Positions 1 through 10,144 are shown, counted from the first letter of the stretch. The stretch: 34,032 nucleotides of DNA from an uncultured Pseudomonadota bacterium (GCA_903848905.1 CAINHP010000124.1:1-34032), one strand, 5' to 3'. Notes: generated from the sequence alone by a model not told the origin. Numbers and translations: made by a program.

Positions 1-87
1 ATCCCATCCCGAACTCGGAAGTGAAACCGCTTAGCGCCAATGATAGTGTGGCACTTTGCCATGCGAAAGTAGGGAATCGCCAAGCTC
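1..87 (+). rRNA. rrf: 5S ribosomal RNA, 3' part (5' end outside window)
   Basis: The first 87 bases match the body and 3' half of bacterial 5S rRNA. The loop segment CCCGAACTCGGAAGTGAAAC is followed by TTAGCGCC, a GGTAGTGTGG-like stretch, and the closing AGTAGGGAA helix. About 33 bases at the 5' end lie before the window. A terminator follows directly, so this is the end of an rRNA operon transcribed rightward. The exact 3' end is uncertain by a few bases. Confidence 0.93.
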
Positions 88-97
88 TTATACCCTA

Positions 98-130
98 AAG
101 CCCAATTTCTATAGTTGGGCTTTTTTTTTG
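98..130 (+). terminator. Rho-independent terminator of the rRNA operon
   Basis: Perfect inverted repeat AAGCCCAA (98-105) and TTGGGCTT (115-122) with a 9-base loop, followed by nine T residues starting at 121. It sits about 10 bases past the 5S rRNA and upstream of rimO, so it separates the rRNA operon from the next gene. Confidence 0.93.
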
Positions 131-217
131 CCTTCCTTTTGGTGAATTAACACTCAATTTCATCTGTATCAGTCTATAATTGAGCACTTTTTTATTATTA
201 TTTGTGGATTAATTTTT

Positions 218-1528
218 ATGAGTGCACCTCAAATTGGTTTTATTAGTTTAGGTTGTCCAAAAGCTTTAGTTGATAGTGAGCGTATTTTAACTTCACTTCG
301 TCGTGAGGGTTATCAAATTTCACCTAGCTACGATAATGCGGATTTGGTGGTAGTCAATACCTGTGGTTTCATTGATGCCGCTGTCGAGGAGTCTTTAGAT
401 AGCATCGGCGAAGCATTAGCTAAAAATGGCAGAGTGATCGTAACTGGCTGTCTTGGTGCAAGAGAAGATGAAATTCGTGCTCGCCATCCTCAAGTGTTAA
501 AAGTGACTGGTGCACATGCGTTTGATGAAGTATTAAGTGCCGTACATGAACATTTACCTCCTCCACATCAGCCGTTTTTTGATCTGCTTCCTCCTCAAGG
601 CATTAAACTCACACCTGATCATTATGCCTATTTAAAAATTTCTGAAGGTTGTAATCATCGTTGCACGTTCTGCATTATCCCGTCTATGCGTGGCGACTTA
701 TTGAGTCGACCAATTGATGAAGTAATGCTTGAAGCGGAAACTCTTGCGAACGCAGGTGTGAAGGAGCTATTAGTCGTATCGCAAGACACAAGCGCTTATG
801 GTCTAGATTTAAAATATGCGCAACGTAATTGGCGTGGAAATTCACTTAAAACACATTTTTATGATTTAGCGAATGCGCTGGGTGATTTAGATATATGGGT
901 ACGTATGCATTACGTTTACCCCTATCCCCATGTTGATAATGTAATTCCCCTAATGGCGGAAGGAAAAATATTACCCTATTTAGATATTCCTTTTCAGCAT
1001 GCCAATAGTCGTATTTTAAAAGCAATGAAACGTCCTGCTGCTAGCGAAAATAATTTAACGCGTATTAAGGCTTGGCGAGAAATTTGTCCTGATATTACGT
1101 TGCGAAGCACGTTTATTGCCGGTTTTCCTGGTGAAACTGAAAATGAATTTGAAGAGCTTTTAGATTTTCTCAGTGAAGCACAATTAGATCGTGTTGGCTG
1201 TTTTGCTTATTCGCCAGTGAATGGTGCTACCGCTAATGATTTACCTAATCAAATTCCAGAAGAAATTAAACAAGAACGATTAGCTCGATTTATGGCGCAT
1301 CAATCAAAAATTAGTGCGGACAGATTGCAAAAACGTATTGGACGAATTGAAACAGTTTTAGTGGATGAGGTTGTTGCAGAAGGTGCGGTTGCGCGTAGTA
1401 AAGCGGATGCACCTGAAATTGATGGGCAAGTCTTTATTGACGGCGCTGTTCATCTTAAGGTTGGTGATTTTGTGCAAGTCGAGCTAGAAGAAGCCGATGA
1501 GTACGATTTGTGGGCACGTTTAGTGTAA
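218..1528 (+). CDS. rimO: RimO, ribosomal protein S12 methylthiotransferase
   Basis: Radical-SAM enzyme that adds a methylthio group to the conserved aspartate of ribosomal protein S12. The 436-residue length is normal. The N-terminal UPF0004 domain carries the three cysteines for the auxiliary iron-sulfur cluster (C13 in LGCPK, C49 in NTCGF, C78 in TGCLG). The radical-SAM CxxxCxxC motif is C145, C149, C152 (CNHRCTFC), and a TRAM-like domain ends the protein. The LGCPK start and [18 protein letters not shown] motif separate it from the tRNA enzyme MiaB. The ATG at 218 is chosen because homologues begin just before the [10 protein letters not shown] strand; the ribosome-binding site is weak (GTGGA). 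It stands alone between the rRNA terminator and eno. Confidence 0.95.
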   Translation: MSAPQIGFISLGCPKALVDSERILTSLRREGYQISPSYDNADLVVVNTCGFIDAAVEESLDSIGEALAKNGRVIVTGCLGAREDEIRARHPQVLKVTGAHAFDEVLSAVHEHLPPPHQPFFDLLPPQGIKLTPDHYAYLKISEGCNHRCTFCIIPSMRGDLLSRPIDEVMLEAETLANAGVKELLVVSQDTSAYGLDLKYAQRNWRGNSLKTHFYDLANALGDLDIWVRMHYVYPYPHVDNVIPLMAEGKILPYLDIPFQHANSRILKAMKRPAASENNLTRIKAWREICPDITLRSTFIAGFPGETENEFEELLDFLSEAQLDRVGCFAYSPVNGATANDLPNQIPEEIKQERLARFMAHQSKISADRLQKRIGRIETVLVDEVVAEGAVARSKADAPEIDGQVFIDGAVHLKVGDFVQVELEEADEYDLWARLV

Positions 1529-1579
1529 AATACACACAAGTAATTTGATTTTTTATTAAAAACAAATTCAATATCGTAA

Positions 1580-2896
<1,317 letters not shown>

Positions 2897-2914
2897 AATA
2901 GTAGGTGTGAATTG

Positions 2915-2941
2915 AAGGCTCAAGTTTCGTGAGCCTTTTTA
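2915..2941 (+). terminator. Rho-independent terminator after eno
   Basis: Inverted repeat AAGGCTCA (2915-2922) and TGAGCCTT (2930-2937) with a 7-base loop and a T run to 2940. It lies between eno and ftsB, so ftsB may depend on partial readthrough or on its own promoter. Confidence 0.9.
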
Positions 2942-2966
2942 ACTTCTTACCACTACACATAAAAAA

Positions 2967-3236
2967 ATGAAAATTATCGTTATTATTCTTCTCGTTATTA
3001 TTGTTCAGTTGCAATATCGTCTGTGGTTTGGTGATGGTAGTGTGAATGAAATTAGTGCGTATCAAAAACGTTTAAATGAAGTCAAACTCCAAGTTGAAGA
3101 AAAAAAACATCGCAACGAGATGTTATATGCTGAAGTATTAGATTTGCGTAAAGGACAAGAATCTATTGAAGAACGCGCTCGTGATGAACTTGGCATGATT
3201 AAAAACGGCGAAACATTCATTGAGGTTATTGAATAG
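2967..3236 (+). CDS. ftsB: FtsB, cell division protein (DivIC family)
   Basis: Small bitopic membrane protein of the FtsQ-FtsB-FtsL divisome subcomplex. The 89 residues have the expected layout: one N-terminal transmembrane helix (about 2-14, IIVIILLVIIVQ), the conserved YRLWFGDGSV segment, a coiled coil (about 28-60), and the C-terminal ERARDELGMIKNGE motif used in FtsQ binding. The ATG at 2967 fits the family start; the only upstream purines are a run of A residues. It lies 25 bases after the eno terminator. In many gammaproteobacteria eno-ftsB continues into ispD; here a cyclic-di-GMP gene follows instead. Confidence 0.93.
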   Translation: MKIIVIILLVIIVQLQYRLWFGDGSVNEISAYQKRLNEVKLQVEEKKHRNEMLYAEVLDLRKGQESIEERARDELGMIKNGETFIEVIE

Positions 3237-3319
3237 AAAATAATCTCTTTATATTTTGAAGATATTGTTTACAGATAATCAAATTTATTTTCAGTTACTT
3301 GATTGATTCAGAGGATGAG

Positions 3320-5152
3320 ATGGCTTTTACACCGTCCGCAGAAATGCCTAAAACAAACCCTATAGAGCACCAAACATTCTTTTTAGGTGTAAGCGAACAG
3401 GAAGCCTCCTATTTAAAGGATGTGAATACGTTAAATAGCGTGGAAAGTGCCCGCGCAACGACAAAAATTGGAGAGAGCTTACGACTTGCTACGAAAATTT
3501 TTGAAAGTAGCAATGAGGCGGTTGTTATTACAACGTCACATCATAAATTTATCGACGTTAATCCTGCTTTTTCACAAATTACGGGATACGACAAAGCTGA
3601 AATGCTTCATCAACCCACTTTTATTTTAAATTCGCATCATCATGATCAACGTTTTTATTTGTCGCTTCATCGGAAATTATTAAAATTTGGTGAATGGCGG
3701 GGTGAAGTTTGGATTAAGTGCAAAAATAACAACGTATTACCACTTCAATTATCTGTTTATAGTGTCAGAGATGACAACAATGTGATCACGCACTTTATCG
3801 GCATTTTTAGCGATATGAGTGCGCATAAATCCACTGAAAATGAACTTTCAAAACTGGCACATTACGATCCACTGACGGGACTTTCTAATCGTGCTCAATT
3901 TGTTGAACATTTAAAATTCACACTCGATATGGCAAAACGCAACCATCAACAATCTGCGTTAATGCTCCTGGATTTGGATCGATTTAAACTCGTCAACGAC
4001 ACATTAGGTCATCAATTAGGTGACGAATTATTAATTCAAGTGGCAAGACGCCTTAAACAATGTGTGCGTGAATTGGATACAGTGTCTCGTCTTGGCGGCG
4101 ATGAATTTACGGTAATATTGGGGACTATTCAGTCAAGTGAAAATGCGGCCAGTGTCGCAACAAAAATATTAGTTGCGTTAAACGCCCCCTTTGTTCTTAG
4201 CGAGCGTGAAGTATTTGTTTCTGTCAGTATTGGGATTACGGTTTTTCCTGTTGATGGCGATAGCGTCAATTTATTGATTAAAAATGCCGATACCGCGATG
4301 TACCATGCAAAAGAGTCGGGGCGGAATAATTATCAATATTTTTCCGATACGATGAACAATAAAATGATTGATGAATTGGAAATGGAAACCAATTTACGTC
4401 AGGCGTTTAAAAATGGAGAGTTTTCACTTAATTATCAGCCGCAATTTGCCTTAAAAACAAAAAAATTGATTGGCGCAGAGGTACTGGTTCGCTGGAATCA
4501 TCCCACATTAGGATGGATTTCACCTGCTGTTTTTATCCCTTATGCTGAAAAAAGTAATTTGATCATTGCATTAGGGGAGTGGGTGCTGCGCACAGCCTGT
4601 ACACAAGCTGTTTCATGGCAACAATCGGGATTGAAACTTCAGCCAATGTCCGTAAATTTATCCGGTATGCAATTAAAACAGCCGGATTTACTCTATAAAG
4701 TAGCGCAAATTTTAGATGAAACGCAGTTCCCAGCGCATCTTTTAGAGTTAGAGCTTACTGAAGGCGTTTTAATGGCTAATGTAGAAGAAACGATTACTAC
4801 CTTAAATAAAATAAAAGACATGGGAATTCGTTTATCGATTGATGATTTTGGTACGGGATATTCATCGCTGAGTTATTTAAAGCGCTTTCCCATTGATACG
4901 TTGAAAATTGACCAATCCTTTATTCGGGAAATTACCACCAGTAGTGACGACAGCGCGATTGCATCTACAATTATTGCGATGGCACATAATTTACGCTTAA
5001 ACGTCATTGCAGAGGGCGTAGAAACGATAGAGCAAGCCAATATTTTACTCGATAAAGAGTGCGATGATGTGCAGGGTTATTTCTTTAGTCGTCCATTGTG
5101 TGAAAGTGATTTTTGTCAATTATTAACTAAACTGCAAGCGGACATCACATGA
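3320..5152 (+). CDS. PAS-GGDEF-EAL cyclic-di-GMP turnover protein
   Basis: Putative bifunctional diguanylate cyclase/phosphodiesterase of 610 residues, without visible membrane helices. An N-terminal stretch of about 45 residues is followed by a PAS/PAC domain (about 48-170), then GGDEF (intact motif at 259-263) and EAL. An RxxD inhibitory-site motif (RELD) lies five residues before GGDEF, so product feedback is plausible. The EAL tripeptide reads EVL (387-389, in GAEVLVRWNHP), but the other catalytic segments NLSG, ELTEG, DDFGTGYSS, KIDQSF and AEGVET are present, so phosphodiesterase activity is likely retained. The ATG at 3320 has AGAGG 5 bases upstream and is preferred over a TTG at 3299. 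Its stop overlaps the next gene by ATGA, implying coupled translation. Confidence 0.9.
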   Translation: MAFTPSAEMPKTNPIEHQTFFLGVSEQEASYLKDVNTLNSVESARATTKIGESLRLATKIFESSNEAVVITTSHHKFIDVNPAFSQITGYDKAEMLHQPTFILNSHHHDQRFYLSLHRKLLKFGEWRGEVWIKCKNNNVLPLQLSVYSVRDDNNVITHFIGIFSDMSAHKSTENELSKLAHYDPLTGLSNRAQFVEHLKFTLDMAKRNHQQSALMLLDLDRFKLVNDTLGHQLGDELLIQVARRLKQCVRELDTVSRLGGDEFTVILGTIQSSENAASVATKILVALNAPFVLSEREVFVSVSIGITVFPVDGDSVNLLIKNADTAMYHAKESGRNNYQYFSDTMNNKMIDELEMETNLRQAFKNGEFSLNYQPQFALKTKKLIGAEVLVRWNHPTLGWISPAVFIPYAEKSNLIIALGEWVLRTACTQAVSWQQSGLKLQPMSVNLSGMQLKQPDLLYKVAQILDETQFPAHLLELELTEGVLMANVEETITTLNKIKDMGIRLSIDDFGTGYSSLSYLKRFPIDTLKIDQSFIREITTSSDDSAIASTIIAMAHNLRLNVIAEGVETIEQANILLDKECDDVQGYFFSRPLCESDFCQLLTKLQADIT

Positions 5153-6198
5153 CAACACAACGAAAAGCCGTCGCGCTCATTTCGGGCGGGTTAGATTCTA
5201 TGCTCGCGGTGAAATTGATTCAGCAGCAAGGTATTTATGTTGAAGGGATTAATTTTTTCACTGGTTTTTGTGTCGAAGGTCACACACATGCTATTCGAGA
5301 TAAAGAGAAGCATACCGAAAAGCCTAAACGTAATAATGCGCTCTGGGCGGCTGAGCAGTTAGGGATTAAATTACACATTATTGATGTTATCGAAGAATAT
5401 AAAAATGTGCTGATTAACCCTAAGCACGGTTACGGGACGAATATGAATCCGTGCATGGATTGCAAAATCTTTATGATTAGCAAAGCTAAGCAATGGATGA
5501 TTGAAAATTGTTTCGATTTTATTATTACCGGTGAAGTCATTGGGCAGCGTCCCATGTCACAAAATAAATTTAAATTACCCATTATTTCAAAACAATCAGG
5601 CGCGGATGATTTACTGGTTCGTCCCTTGTGCGCAAAAAACCTAGAAGTGACATTGCCTGAGCGTGAAGGCTGGATAAAACGCGATGCGCTTTGCAGTATT
5701 ACTGGACGCTCACGCAAACCCCAATTTGCGATGGCAGAAGAATTTGGCTTCACCGATTTTGCACAGCCCGCTGGCGGATGTTGTTTTTTGACGGATAAAT
5801 ATTATTCCGCCAAATTAGTCGATTTATGGCAGGCGCAAGGCCACAAAGAATATGAACTTGACGATATTATGCTACTTAAAGTTGGGCGACATATTCGCCC
5901 AAAGCCGCATTTCAAGCTGATTATTTCGCGTGAAGAAGGCGAAGGGCGTTTTATGCAAGGGTATCGCCACGAATTTATGAGCGTTCAAGCCACTGGCTTT
6001 AAAGGTTCAATAACGCTTATTGATGGTGCACCCATGCCAGAGGACATCCCGTTAATTGCAAGTATTGTGGCGCGTTATGGGCAAGGAAAAAATGAGGATT
6101 TAGTGACACTCACTTTAACGCAAAAAGACGGATCAACCCAGGAATTGTCGGTAAAACCCTTTAATGACGATGCACAATTAGCCTCGTGGCAAGTGTAA
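5149..6198 (+). CDS. PP-loop ATP pyrophosphatase, predicted tRNA thiolation enzyme
   Basis: 349-residue protein with an N-terminal PP-loop (SGGLDS, about 12-17) typical of MnmA/ThiI/TtuA-like enzymes that adenylate tRNA uridines before sulfur transfer. Cysteine pairs sit in NPCMDCKIFM (about 101-106) and AGGCCFLTD (about 209), candidates for a catalytic or cluster-binding role. The C-terminal part (about 240-349), beginning LKVGRHIRPKPHFKLIISR, resembles the NFACT-R/DUF814-like domain found fused to such enzymes. It starts inside the stop of the GGDEF-EAL gene (4-base overlap). Which uridine it modifies cannot be read from the sequence. Database names such as tRNA 2-thiouridylate methyltransferase should not be taken literally, so no symbol is given. 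Confidence 0.75.
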   Translation: MTTQRKAVALISGGLDSMLAVKLIQQQGIYVEGINFFTGFCVEGHTHAIRDKEKHTEKPKRNNALWAAEQLGIKLHIIDVIEEYKNVLINPKHGYGTNMNPCMDCKIFMISKAKQWMIENCFDFIITGEVIGQRPMSQNKFKLPIISKQSGADDLLVRPLCAKNLEVTLPEREGWIKRDALCSITGRSRKPQFAMAEEFGFTDFAQPAGGCCFLTDKYYSAKLVDLWQAQGHKEYELDDIMLLKVGRHIRPKPHFKLIISREEGEGRFMQGYRHEFMSVQATGFKGSITLIDGAPMPEDIPLIASIVARYGQGKNEDLVTLTLTQKDGSTQELSVKPFNDDAQLASWQV

Positions 6199-6243
6199 GC
6201 TATTTTATTTTTTATCTAATTACTTTTTTATTTTTAACGAGTT

Positions 6244-7342
6244 ATGCAAGAAATTAATCCCATTAAAAACAAACTTTCTGATTTAAACAGTCGCGTCGAT
6301 GCGCTCAGGGGGTATCTTTGACTTTGATACAAAACACGAGCGTTTAGTCGAAGTTCTACGCGAACTTGAAAGTCCCAATATTTGGTCGAATCCCCAGCAA
6401 GCGCAAGAGTTGGGCAAAGAGCGTGGGCAATTAGAACTTGTAGTGAATGGCGTAATTGAATTAACACGCGGTTTAGCGGATGCGGAAGAATTACTGTTGA
6501 TGGCTATTGAGGAAGATGACGCTGAAACTGTCGACATCGTTGCCAATGATGTAAATGCGTATGAGAGTCATGTGGCTGATTTAGAGTTTCGTCGTATGTT
6601 CTCAGGCAAAATGGATGCGAATAATGCTTTTTTGGATATTCAATCGGGTTCTGGGGGCACGGAAGCACAAGATTGGGCGTCGATGATTGAGCGTATGTTC
6701 TTGCGTTGGGGTGAGCGTCGCGGCTTTAAAACCGAATTGATTGAAGAATCGCAGGGGGATGTTGCAGGTATTAAAAGTGCGACCATTCGTTTTGAAGGCG
6801 ACTATGCGTTCGGTTGGCTGCGGACGGAAACAGGTGTGCATAGACTTGTGCGTAAATCCCCTTTTGATTCGGGCAATCGCCGCCATACTTCGTTTGCCTC
6901 TGTATTTGTGTCGCCAGAAATTGATGACGATATTGATATTGATATTAACCCGGCTGATCTGCGTACAGACGTTTATCGCGCGAGTGGGGCAGGTGGTCAG
7001 CATATTAATAAAACCGAATCTGCGGTGCGAATTACGCATGCGCCATCAGGGATTGTGGTGCAGTGTCAAAGTGATCGCTCACAGCACAAAAACCGCGACA
7101 CGGCTATGAAACAGCTTAAAGCAAAATTGTACGAGCTTGAAATGCGCAAACGTAGCGAAACGCAACAGGCTTTAGAGGATAGTAAATCCGATATTGGGTG
7201 GGGCAGTCAAATTCGCTCTTATGTCCTCGATCAATCACGTATTAAAGATTTACGCACAGGCTATGAAGTGGGAAATACTCAAGGCGTTTTAGATGGCGAT
7301 TTAGATGGTTTTATTGAGGCGAGTTTGAAAAGCGGATTGTAA
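6244..7342 (+). CDS. prfB: Peptide chain release factor 2 (programmed +1 frameshift)
   Basis: RF2 recognises UGA and UAA codons and triggers peptide release. The first frame runs ATG 6244 to CTT 6316-6318 (25 codons, beginning [16 protein letters not shown]), then meets TGA at 6319-6321. Slippage by one base resumes translation at GAC (6320) and continues to the TAA ending at 7342. This gives 365 residues, the same as E. coli RF2. The continued frame has the SPF codon-recognition tripeptide (RKSPFDSG) and the GGQ catalytic loop ([12 protein letters not shown]). An apparent ATG at 6299 in the second frame is an artefact of the shift. The usual partner lysS is not downstream; a DUF928 gene is. 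Confidence 0.97.
6307..6322 (+). promoter_or_regulatory. prfB autoregulatory +1 frameshift site
   Basis: The site reads AGG GGG TAT CTT TGA C. It has an internal Shine-Dalgarno-like AGGGGG, a 3-base spacer, the slippery CTT, and a UGA stop followed by C. This is the same element as in E. coli prfB. Low RF2 slows termination at UGA and favours the +1 shift, so RF2 controls its own synthesis. Confidence 0.96.
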
Positions 7343-7526
7343 ATAATGGATTGAGAGATGATTTAAGGGCTATTTTTTAAAATACTAAAATAAAGAATGA
7401 ATTTAATGTTTTTGTCATGGTGAACTTTAGTTTTTTAGGCGTAAAATACGCTAAAAATATGGTGTGTTTTGTGTCTTTAAAACGAACTGAGTCTCTTTTA
7501 TTAACCGTTACCATTCAAACTCTATT

Positions 7527-8120
7527 ATGTTTAAAAAGATTTTTTTGCTGGCATCGTTTCTTCTTCCTGTGATGGTGAGAACGGATGCGCCTGTTTTGTT
7601 TAAACCACCCGTTTCAGACGCCCTCGCAACACAAATGGGCGGTGGAACGAGGGGAATAAAAAATGCGTCTATTAATATTCAATTATTAGCACCTGAACAA
7701 GTCGCGTTGACGGCGCAGGTACCGCCAAATTTGTATTGGTATATTTCTGCTTTATCGCATCACAATATTGAGTTTTCGCTTTCTTTAGAAGATACGTGGG
7801 AAACGATTTTTGAACAAACATTGCCAACTGTCACAAAAGAGGGCATTCAATCGATCCATCTTTCGAATTTAAATGTGCAATTGAAAGAAGGTGAACAATA
7901 TCGCTGGTCAATCTCGCAAATTGTTGACCCCAATCAACGTGTCAATGATGTCATCGCGAGTGCGTCGTTTCGCAGGGAAAATACAGAAATTCCACTCAAT
8001 GATGTAGCCAAGTTGGCGCAAGCAGGTTACTGGTACGATACCGTTCAATACTTAGCAGAGCAAAAATCGCCCCAAATGACTGATCTTCTCAAACAACAAG
8101 GCATTACGCTGGGGAAATAA
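7527..8120 (+). CDS. DUF928 domain protein, probably exported
   Basis: 197 residues with an N-terminal signal-like hydrophobic segment (MFKKIFLLASFLLPVMV). The rest follows the DUF928 pattern: GGGTRG, a VALTAQVPPNLYWYIS strand region, a GIQSIHLSNLNVQL strand, the hallmark YRWSISQIVDPNQR, and the C-terminal GYWYDTVQYLAE helix. The biochemical role of DUF928 is not established; in cyanobacteria and Beggiatoa-like bacteria such genes often neighbour CHASE2, CHAT or haemagglutinin exoproteins. The haemagglutinin remnant on the opposite strand 100 bases away fits that pattern. No clear ribosome-binding site is seen before the ATG at 7527. About 180 bases of A+T-rich DNA separate it from prfB. Confidence 0.75.
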   Translation: MFKKIFLLASFLLPVMVRTDAPVLFKPPVSDALATQMGGGTRGIKNASINIQLLAPEQVALTAQVPPNLYWYISALSHHNIEFSLSLEDTWETIFEQTLPTVTKEGIQSIHLSNLNVQLKEGEQYRWSISQIVDPNQRVNDVIASASFRRENTEIPLNDVAKLAQAGYWYDTVQYLAEQKSPQMTDLLKQQGITLGK

Positions 8121-8124
8121 TTGA

Positions 8125-8151
8125 AAATGGCTAAGCATCGCTTAGTCATTT
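8125..8151 (+). terminator. Probable terminator hairpin after the DUF928 gene
   Basis: AAATGGCTAAG (8125-8135) pairs with CTTAGTCATTT (8141-8151) over 11 pairs with one G-U wobble and a 5-base loop, starting 5 bases after the stop codon. The tract after it (GTTAATTG) is only moderately T-rich, so efficiency is uncertain. Confidence 0.55.
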
Positions 8152-8169
8152 GTTAATTGTCTTGGAATG

Positions 8170-8207
8170 ACGTATTCATCTATTTTTGATGAAATTGATG
8201 AATACGT
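8170..8207. repeat. 11-bp inverted repeat in decayed intergenic DNA
   Basis: ACGTATTCATC (8170-8180) and GATGAATACGT (8197-8207) are perfect inverted repeats around 16 bases that contain a further GATG copy. There is no T run on either side strong enough to call a terminator. It lies between the DUF928 gene and the haemagglutinin remnant. Confidence 0.6.
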
Positions 8208-8221
8208 TAAAATAAATCAAA

Positions 8222-8645
8222 CTAATACAGTAAATCCGAAGACTTAGATGGTAGTACACCTTGCCCTCGAACCGTCAGTGAACTTCCTGTCCCAACATTG
8301 CAATAATCTTGTATATTGCAATAATCTTGACTGAGTAATCGTGCCCAAAAAACACGGCATTTAAGCCAATGAATACAGCGCTTAAATTCAATTGTGGCGA
8401 TGTTACAGGGGCTTACCTCTTAATCCAAATTGTGATGCGTCTTGTATTACATTCAATCCTGGTGCGTTCGAATTCCATTTTATGAGTTGCGCTCCGACTT
8501 TTATTAACTGATTTTGACTGGCAATTAGCGAATCGACGTTAACAAGTACATTGCCGCTATGTCCGCTATAAGCATTGGCTTGAATCATCCCATTAGCCAC
8601 CACCATCCCTACTTTGTATGCATCAACATATTGATATTTGACGAT
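8222..8645 (-). pseudogene. Remnant of a filamentous-haemagglutinin-type exoprotein, C-terminal end
   Basis: Read on the minus strand in three frames, the region spells the C terminus of a two-partner-secretion haemagglutinin of the Beggiatoa type. First comes MVVANGMIQANAYSG, then NVDSLIASQNQLIKVGAQLI and NAPGLNVIQDASQFGL, up to a stop at 8403-8405. In a second frame comes SPQLNLSAVFIGLNAVFFG. In a third comes ARLLSQDYCN through SSLTVRGQGVLPSKSSDLL, with the final stop at 8222-8224. At least two frameshifts (near 8405 and near 8350) break it. Everything upstream of about 8645, which would be most of a very large gene, is missing. The family match is from memory of such sequences. Confidence 0.7.
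8297..8329. repeat. Short tandem duplication inside the haemagglutinin remnant
   Basis: ATTGCAATAATCTTG occurs at 8297-8311 and again at 8315-8329, an 18-base period (six codons). On the minus strand it encodes the repeated peptide QDYCN-I / QDYCN-V. Replication slippage inside the decaying gene explains it. Confidence 0.85.
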
Positions 8646-8820
8646 TAGGAGTCGCTAAAATATTGTGCTATGGATGCTGCCTTGCTTGTTGAAATTAGGG
8701 GCATTGTCTTTTTGGGCAAGTGCAAAATGTTGTGGATTGCTGTATGCCAATCTTTAACAAAGACATAAAAACTTTGGTGGGTATTATGGATTTTTTGGTG
8801 GGGATATGTCGCACCAGAAA

Positions 8821-8873
8821 ACCCAATAGAATGCTTAATCTCAATATAACGTAATATATTGAGATTATTGGGT
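8821..8873. repeat. 53-bp A+T-rich two-tier hairpin
   Basis: Outer arms ACCCAATA (8821-8828) and TATTGGGT (8866-8873) enclose an inner perfect repeat TAATCTCAATATA (8836-8848) and TATATTGAGATTA (8855-8867) with a 6-base loop. The structure lies between the haemagglutinin remnant and the 3' end of rnhA. It could be a transcript-end hairpin or a relic of a small mobile element; the sequence alone does not decide. The rest of 8646-8915 shows no convincing gene. Confidence 0.7.
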
Positions 8874-8915
8874 GAATGATCACCTTGGCGGAATGAGGTT
8901 GGAACTTTTTTGAAA

Positions 8916-9353
8916 TTACCGCAGGGACTCAATCCCTAAATTAGCTAATGCATCAGCGCGGTCATTGCCAGCATTGCCGCTGTGACCTTTGACCCATTGC
9001 CAATTAATTTTATGTGGTTGAATGGCACTATCTAGGCGTTTCCATAAATCGTCATTTTTGACAGGCGCTTTTGCAGCTGTTTTCCAACCGGATTTTTTCC
9101 AATTTGGCAGCCATTTAGTGATCCCGTCTAAAACGTATTTTGAATCAATGTGAAGGTCAACTTCACACGGTTTATTGAGCGCTTCTAACGCCGAAATAGC
9201 TGCCATTAATTCCATGCGATTATTGGTCGTTTCGTGTTCGCCGCCTTGTAATTCTTTTATTGTTCCTTTGTAGCGCAAAATAGCCCCCCAGCCGCCTTTT
9301 CCGGGATTGCCGCGGCACGCGCCATCGGTGTAAATAATGACTTTATCAGTCAT
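8916..9353 (-). CDS. rnhA: Ribonuclease HI
   Basis: Degrades the RNA strand of RNA-DNA hybrids in the cytosol. The 145 residues carry the full DEDD metal site: D in [14 protein letters not shown] in [10 protein letters not shown] in [11 protein letters not shown] and D in [10 protein letters not shown]. The basic handle region ([10 protein letters not shown]) is present. The frame opens at a TTG at 9386, but ATG at 9353 gives the usual [11 protein letters not shown] start, so I choose it although no clear ribosome-binding site is visible. It overlaps the end of the upstream methyltransferase by 8 bases, suggesting coupled translation. The rnhA/YafS/mltD neighbourhood matches the enteric order. 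Confidence 0.96.
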   Translation of the reverse strand: MTDKVIIYTDGACRGNPGKGGWGAILRYKGTIKELQGGEHETTNNRMELMAAISALEALNKPCEVDLHIDSKYVLDGITKWLPNWKKSGWKTAAKAPVKNDDLWKRLDSAIQPHKINWQWVKGHSGNAGNDRADALANLGIESLR

Positions 9354-10059
9354 GGCGATTTGCGGTTGCGCCAATGGGATTTGCAATGGCGAGTCTTGTA
9401 ACGAGGGATTGGACGTGTGTCATAGGAATTGGGTTGAATCGACGTTTAATGGCACGCACTGCGTACGCGCTGGAGGAAATGGAAAAACTATTCAAAGCTT
9501 GAAGGCCTTGTTTTGTTTTCGTTGAGTTTAAATAAAACTCTGTTTTGCTGTTGACTTCGAAATTAAGCAATTTGAGCCAATCAAATAAGCGTGCACGTGA
9601 AATAAAGTGCCCTTTCCACGAATCCGCAAGACGGCGTTTATCAAGAAGAAATTGATACAATACTGAAAAACTCCACGGGTTGAAATTGATGATAATGAGG
9701 ATGCCCTCAGGTTTGAGTACACGTTCAATTTCACGGACCGTTTGAAATCGTGAAGCATCAAATTCAAGGAGGTGCGGCACAATAATCATGTCAAAACAAT
9801 TACTTTGAAAGGGAAGTGCATAAGATTTTGCGCTGACTTTTAGTGCTTCATCTGACCCTAATTTCTTGGCATCTAGTACCGAAAAATTTTGGTACAGCGA
9901 ACAATCAATAAATTCATTTTCCCAGCCAAGACCGCCAATTTGAAGGAGTGTCTGTTGGCAGCCTACGGTAATCGAGCGCTGTAAATAAGCGACTTCAAGC
10001 TCTTTTAACAATTTACCACGGGGCGTTTGGAAATAAGCAAACAAAAAATCACGTTTCAT
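9346..10059 (-). CDS. SAM-dependent methyltransferase, YafS-like
   Basis: 237-residue class I methyltransferase. The glycine-rich motif I region is [13 protein letters not shown] (about 40-52). The acidic motif II/III area reads [19 protein letters not shown] (about 83-101), and [18 protein letters not shown] is the motif VI-like strand and loop. The C-terminal WLKLLNFEV motif recurs in the family. In E. coli yafS lies beside rnhA and close to mltD, as here, which supports orthology, but the substrate is unknown, so no symbol is assigned. The start at 10059 lies 85 bases from the divergent mltD. The gene ends 8 bases inside rnhA. Confidence 0.82.
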   Translation of the reverse strand: MKRDFLFAYFQTPRGKLLKELEVAYLQRSITVGCQQTLLQIGGLGWENEFIDCSLYQNFSVLDAKKLGSDEALKVSAKSYALPFQSNCFDMIIVPHLLEFDASRFQTVREIERVLKPEGILIIINFNPWSFSVLYQFLLDKRRLADSWKGHFISRARLFDWLKLLNFEVNSKTEFYLNSTKTKQGLQALNSFSISSSAYAVRAIKRRFNPIPMTHVQSLVTRLAIANPIGATANRHD

Positions 10060-10144
10060 AAAATCCTCTCAATTTAAGCGCGTTTTAATGATTTTGAGCT
10101 AAATTCTAACTATAATCAAACCAGTTGATAATTACCAAGGTTAA

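Noticed and set aside
6299-7342. prfB starting at the ATG at 6299
   Set aside because: That ATG lies in the shifted frame just before the frameshift site; the true start is 6244 with a +1 shift at CTT TGA.
8645-8932. Leftward 95-codon open frame between the haemagglutinin relic and rnhA
   Set aside because: It has no recognisable family, overlaps the end of rnhA, and includes both arms of the 53-bp hairpin; more likely chance in decayed DNA.
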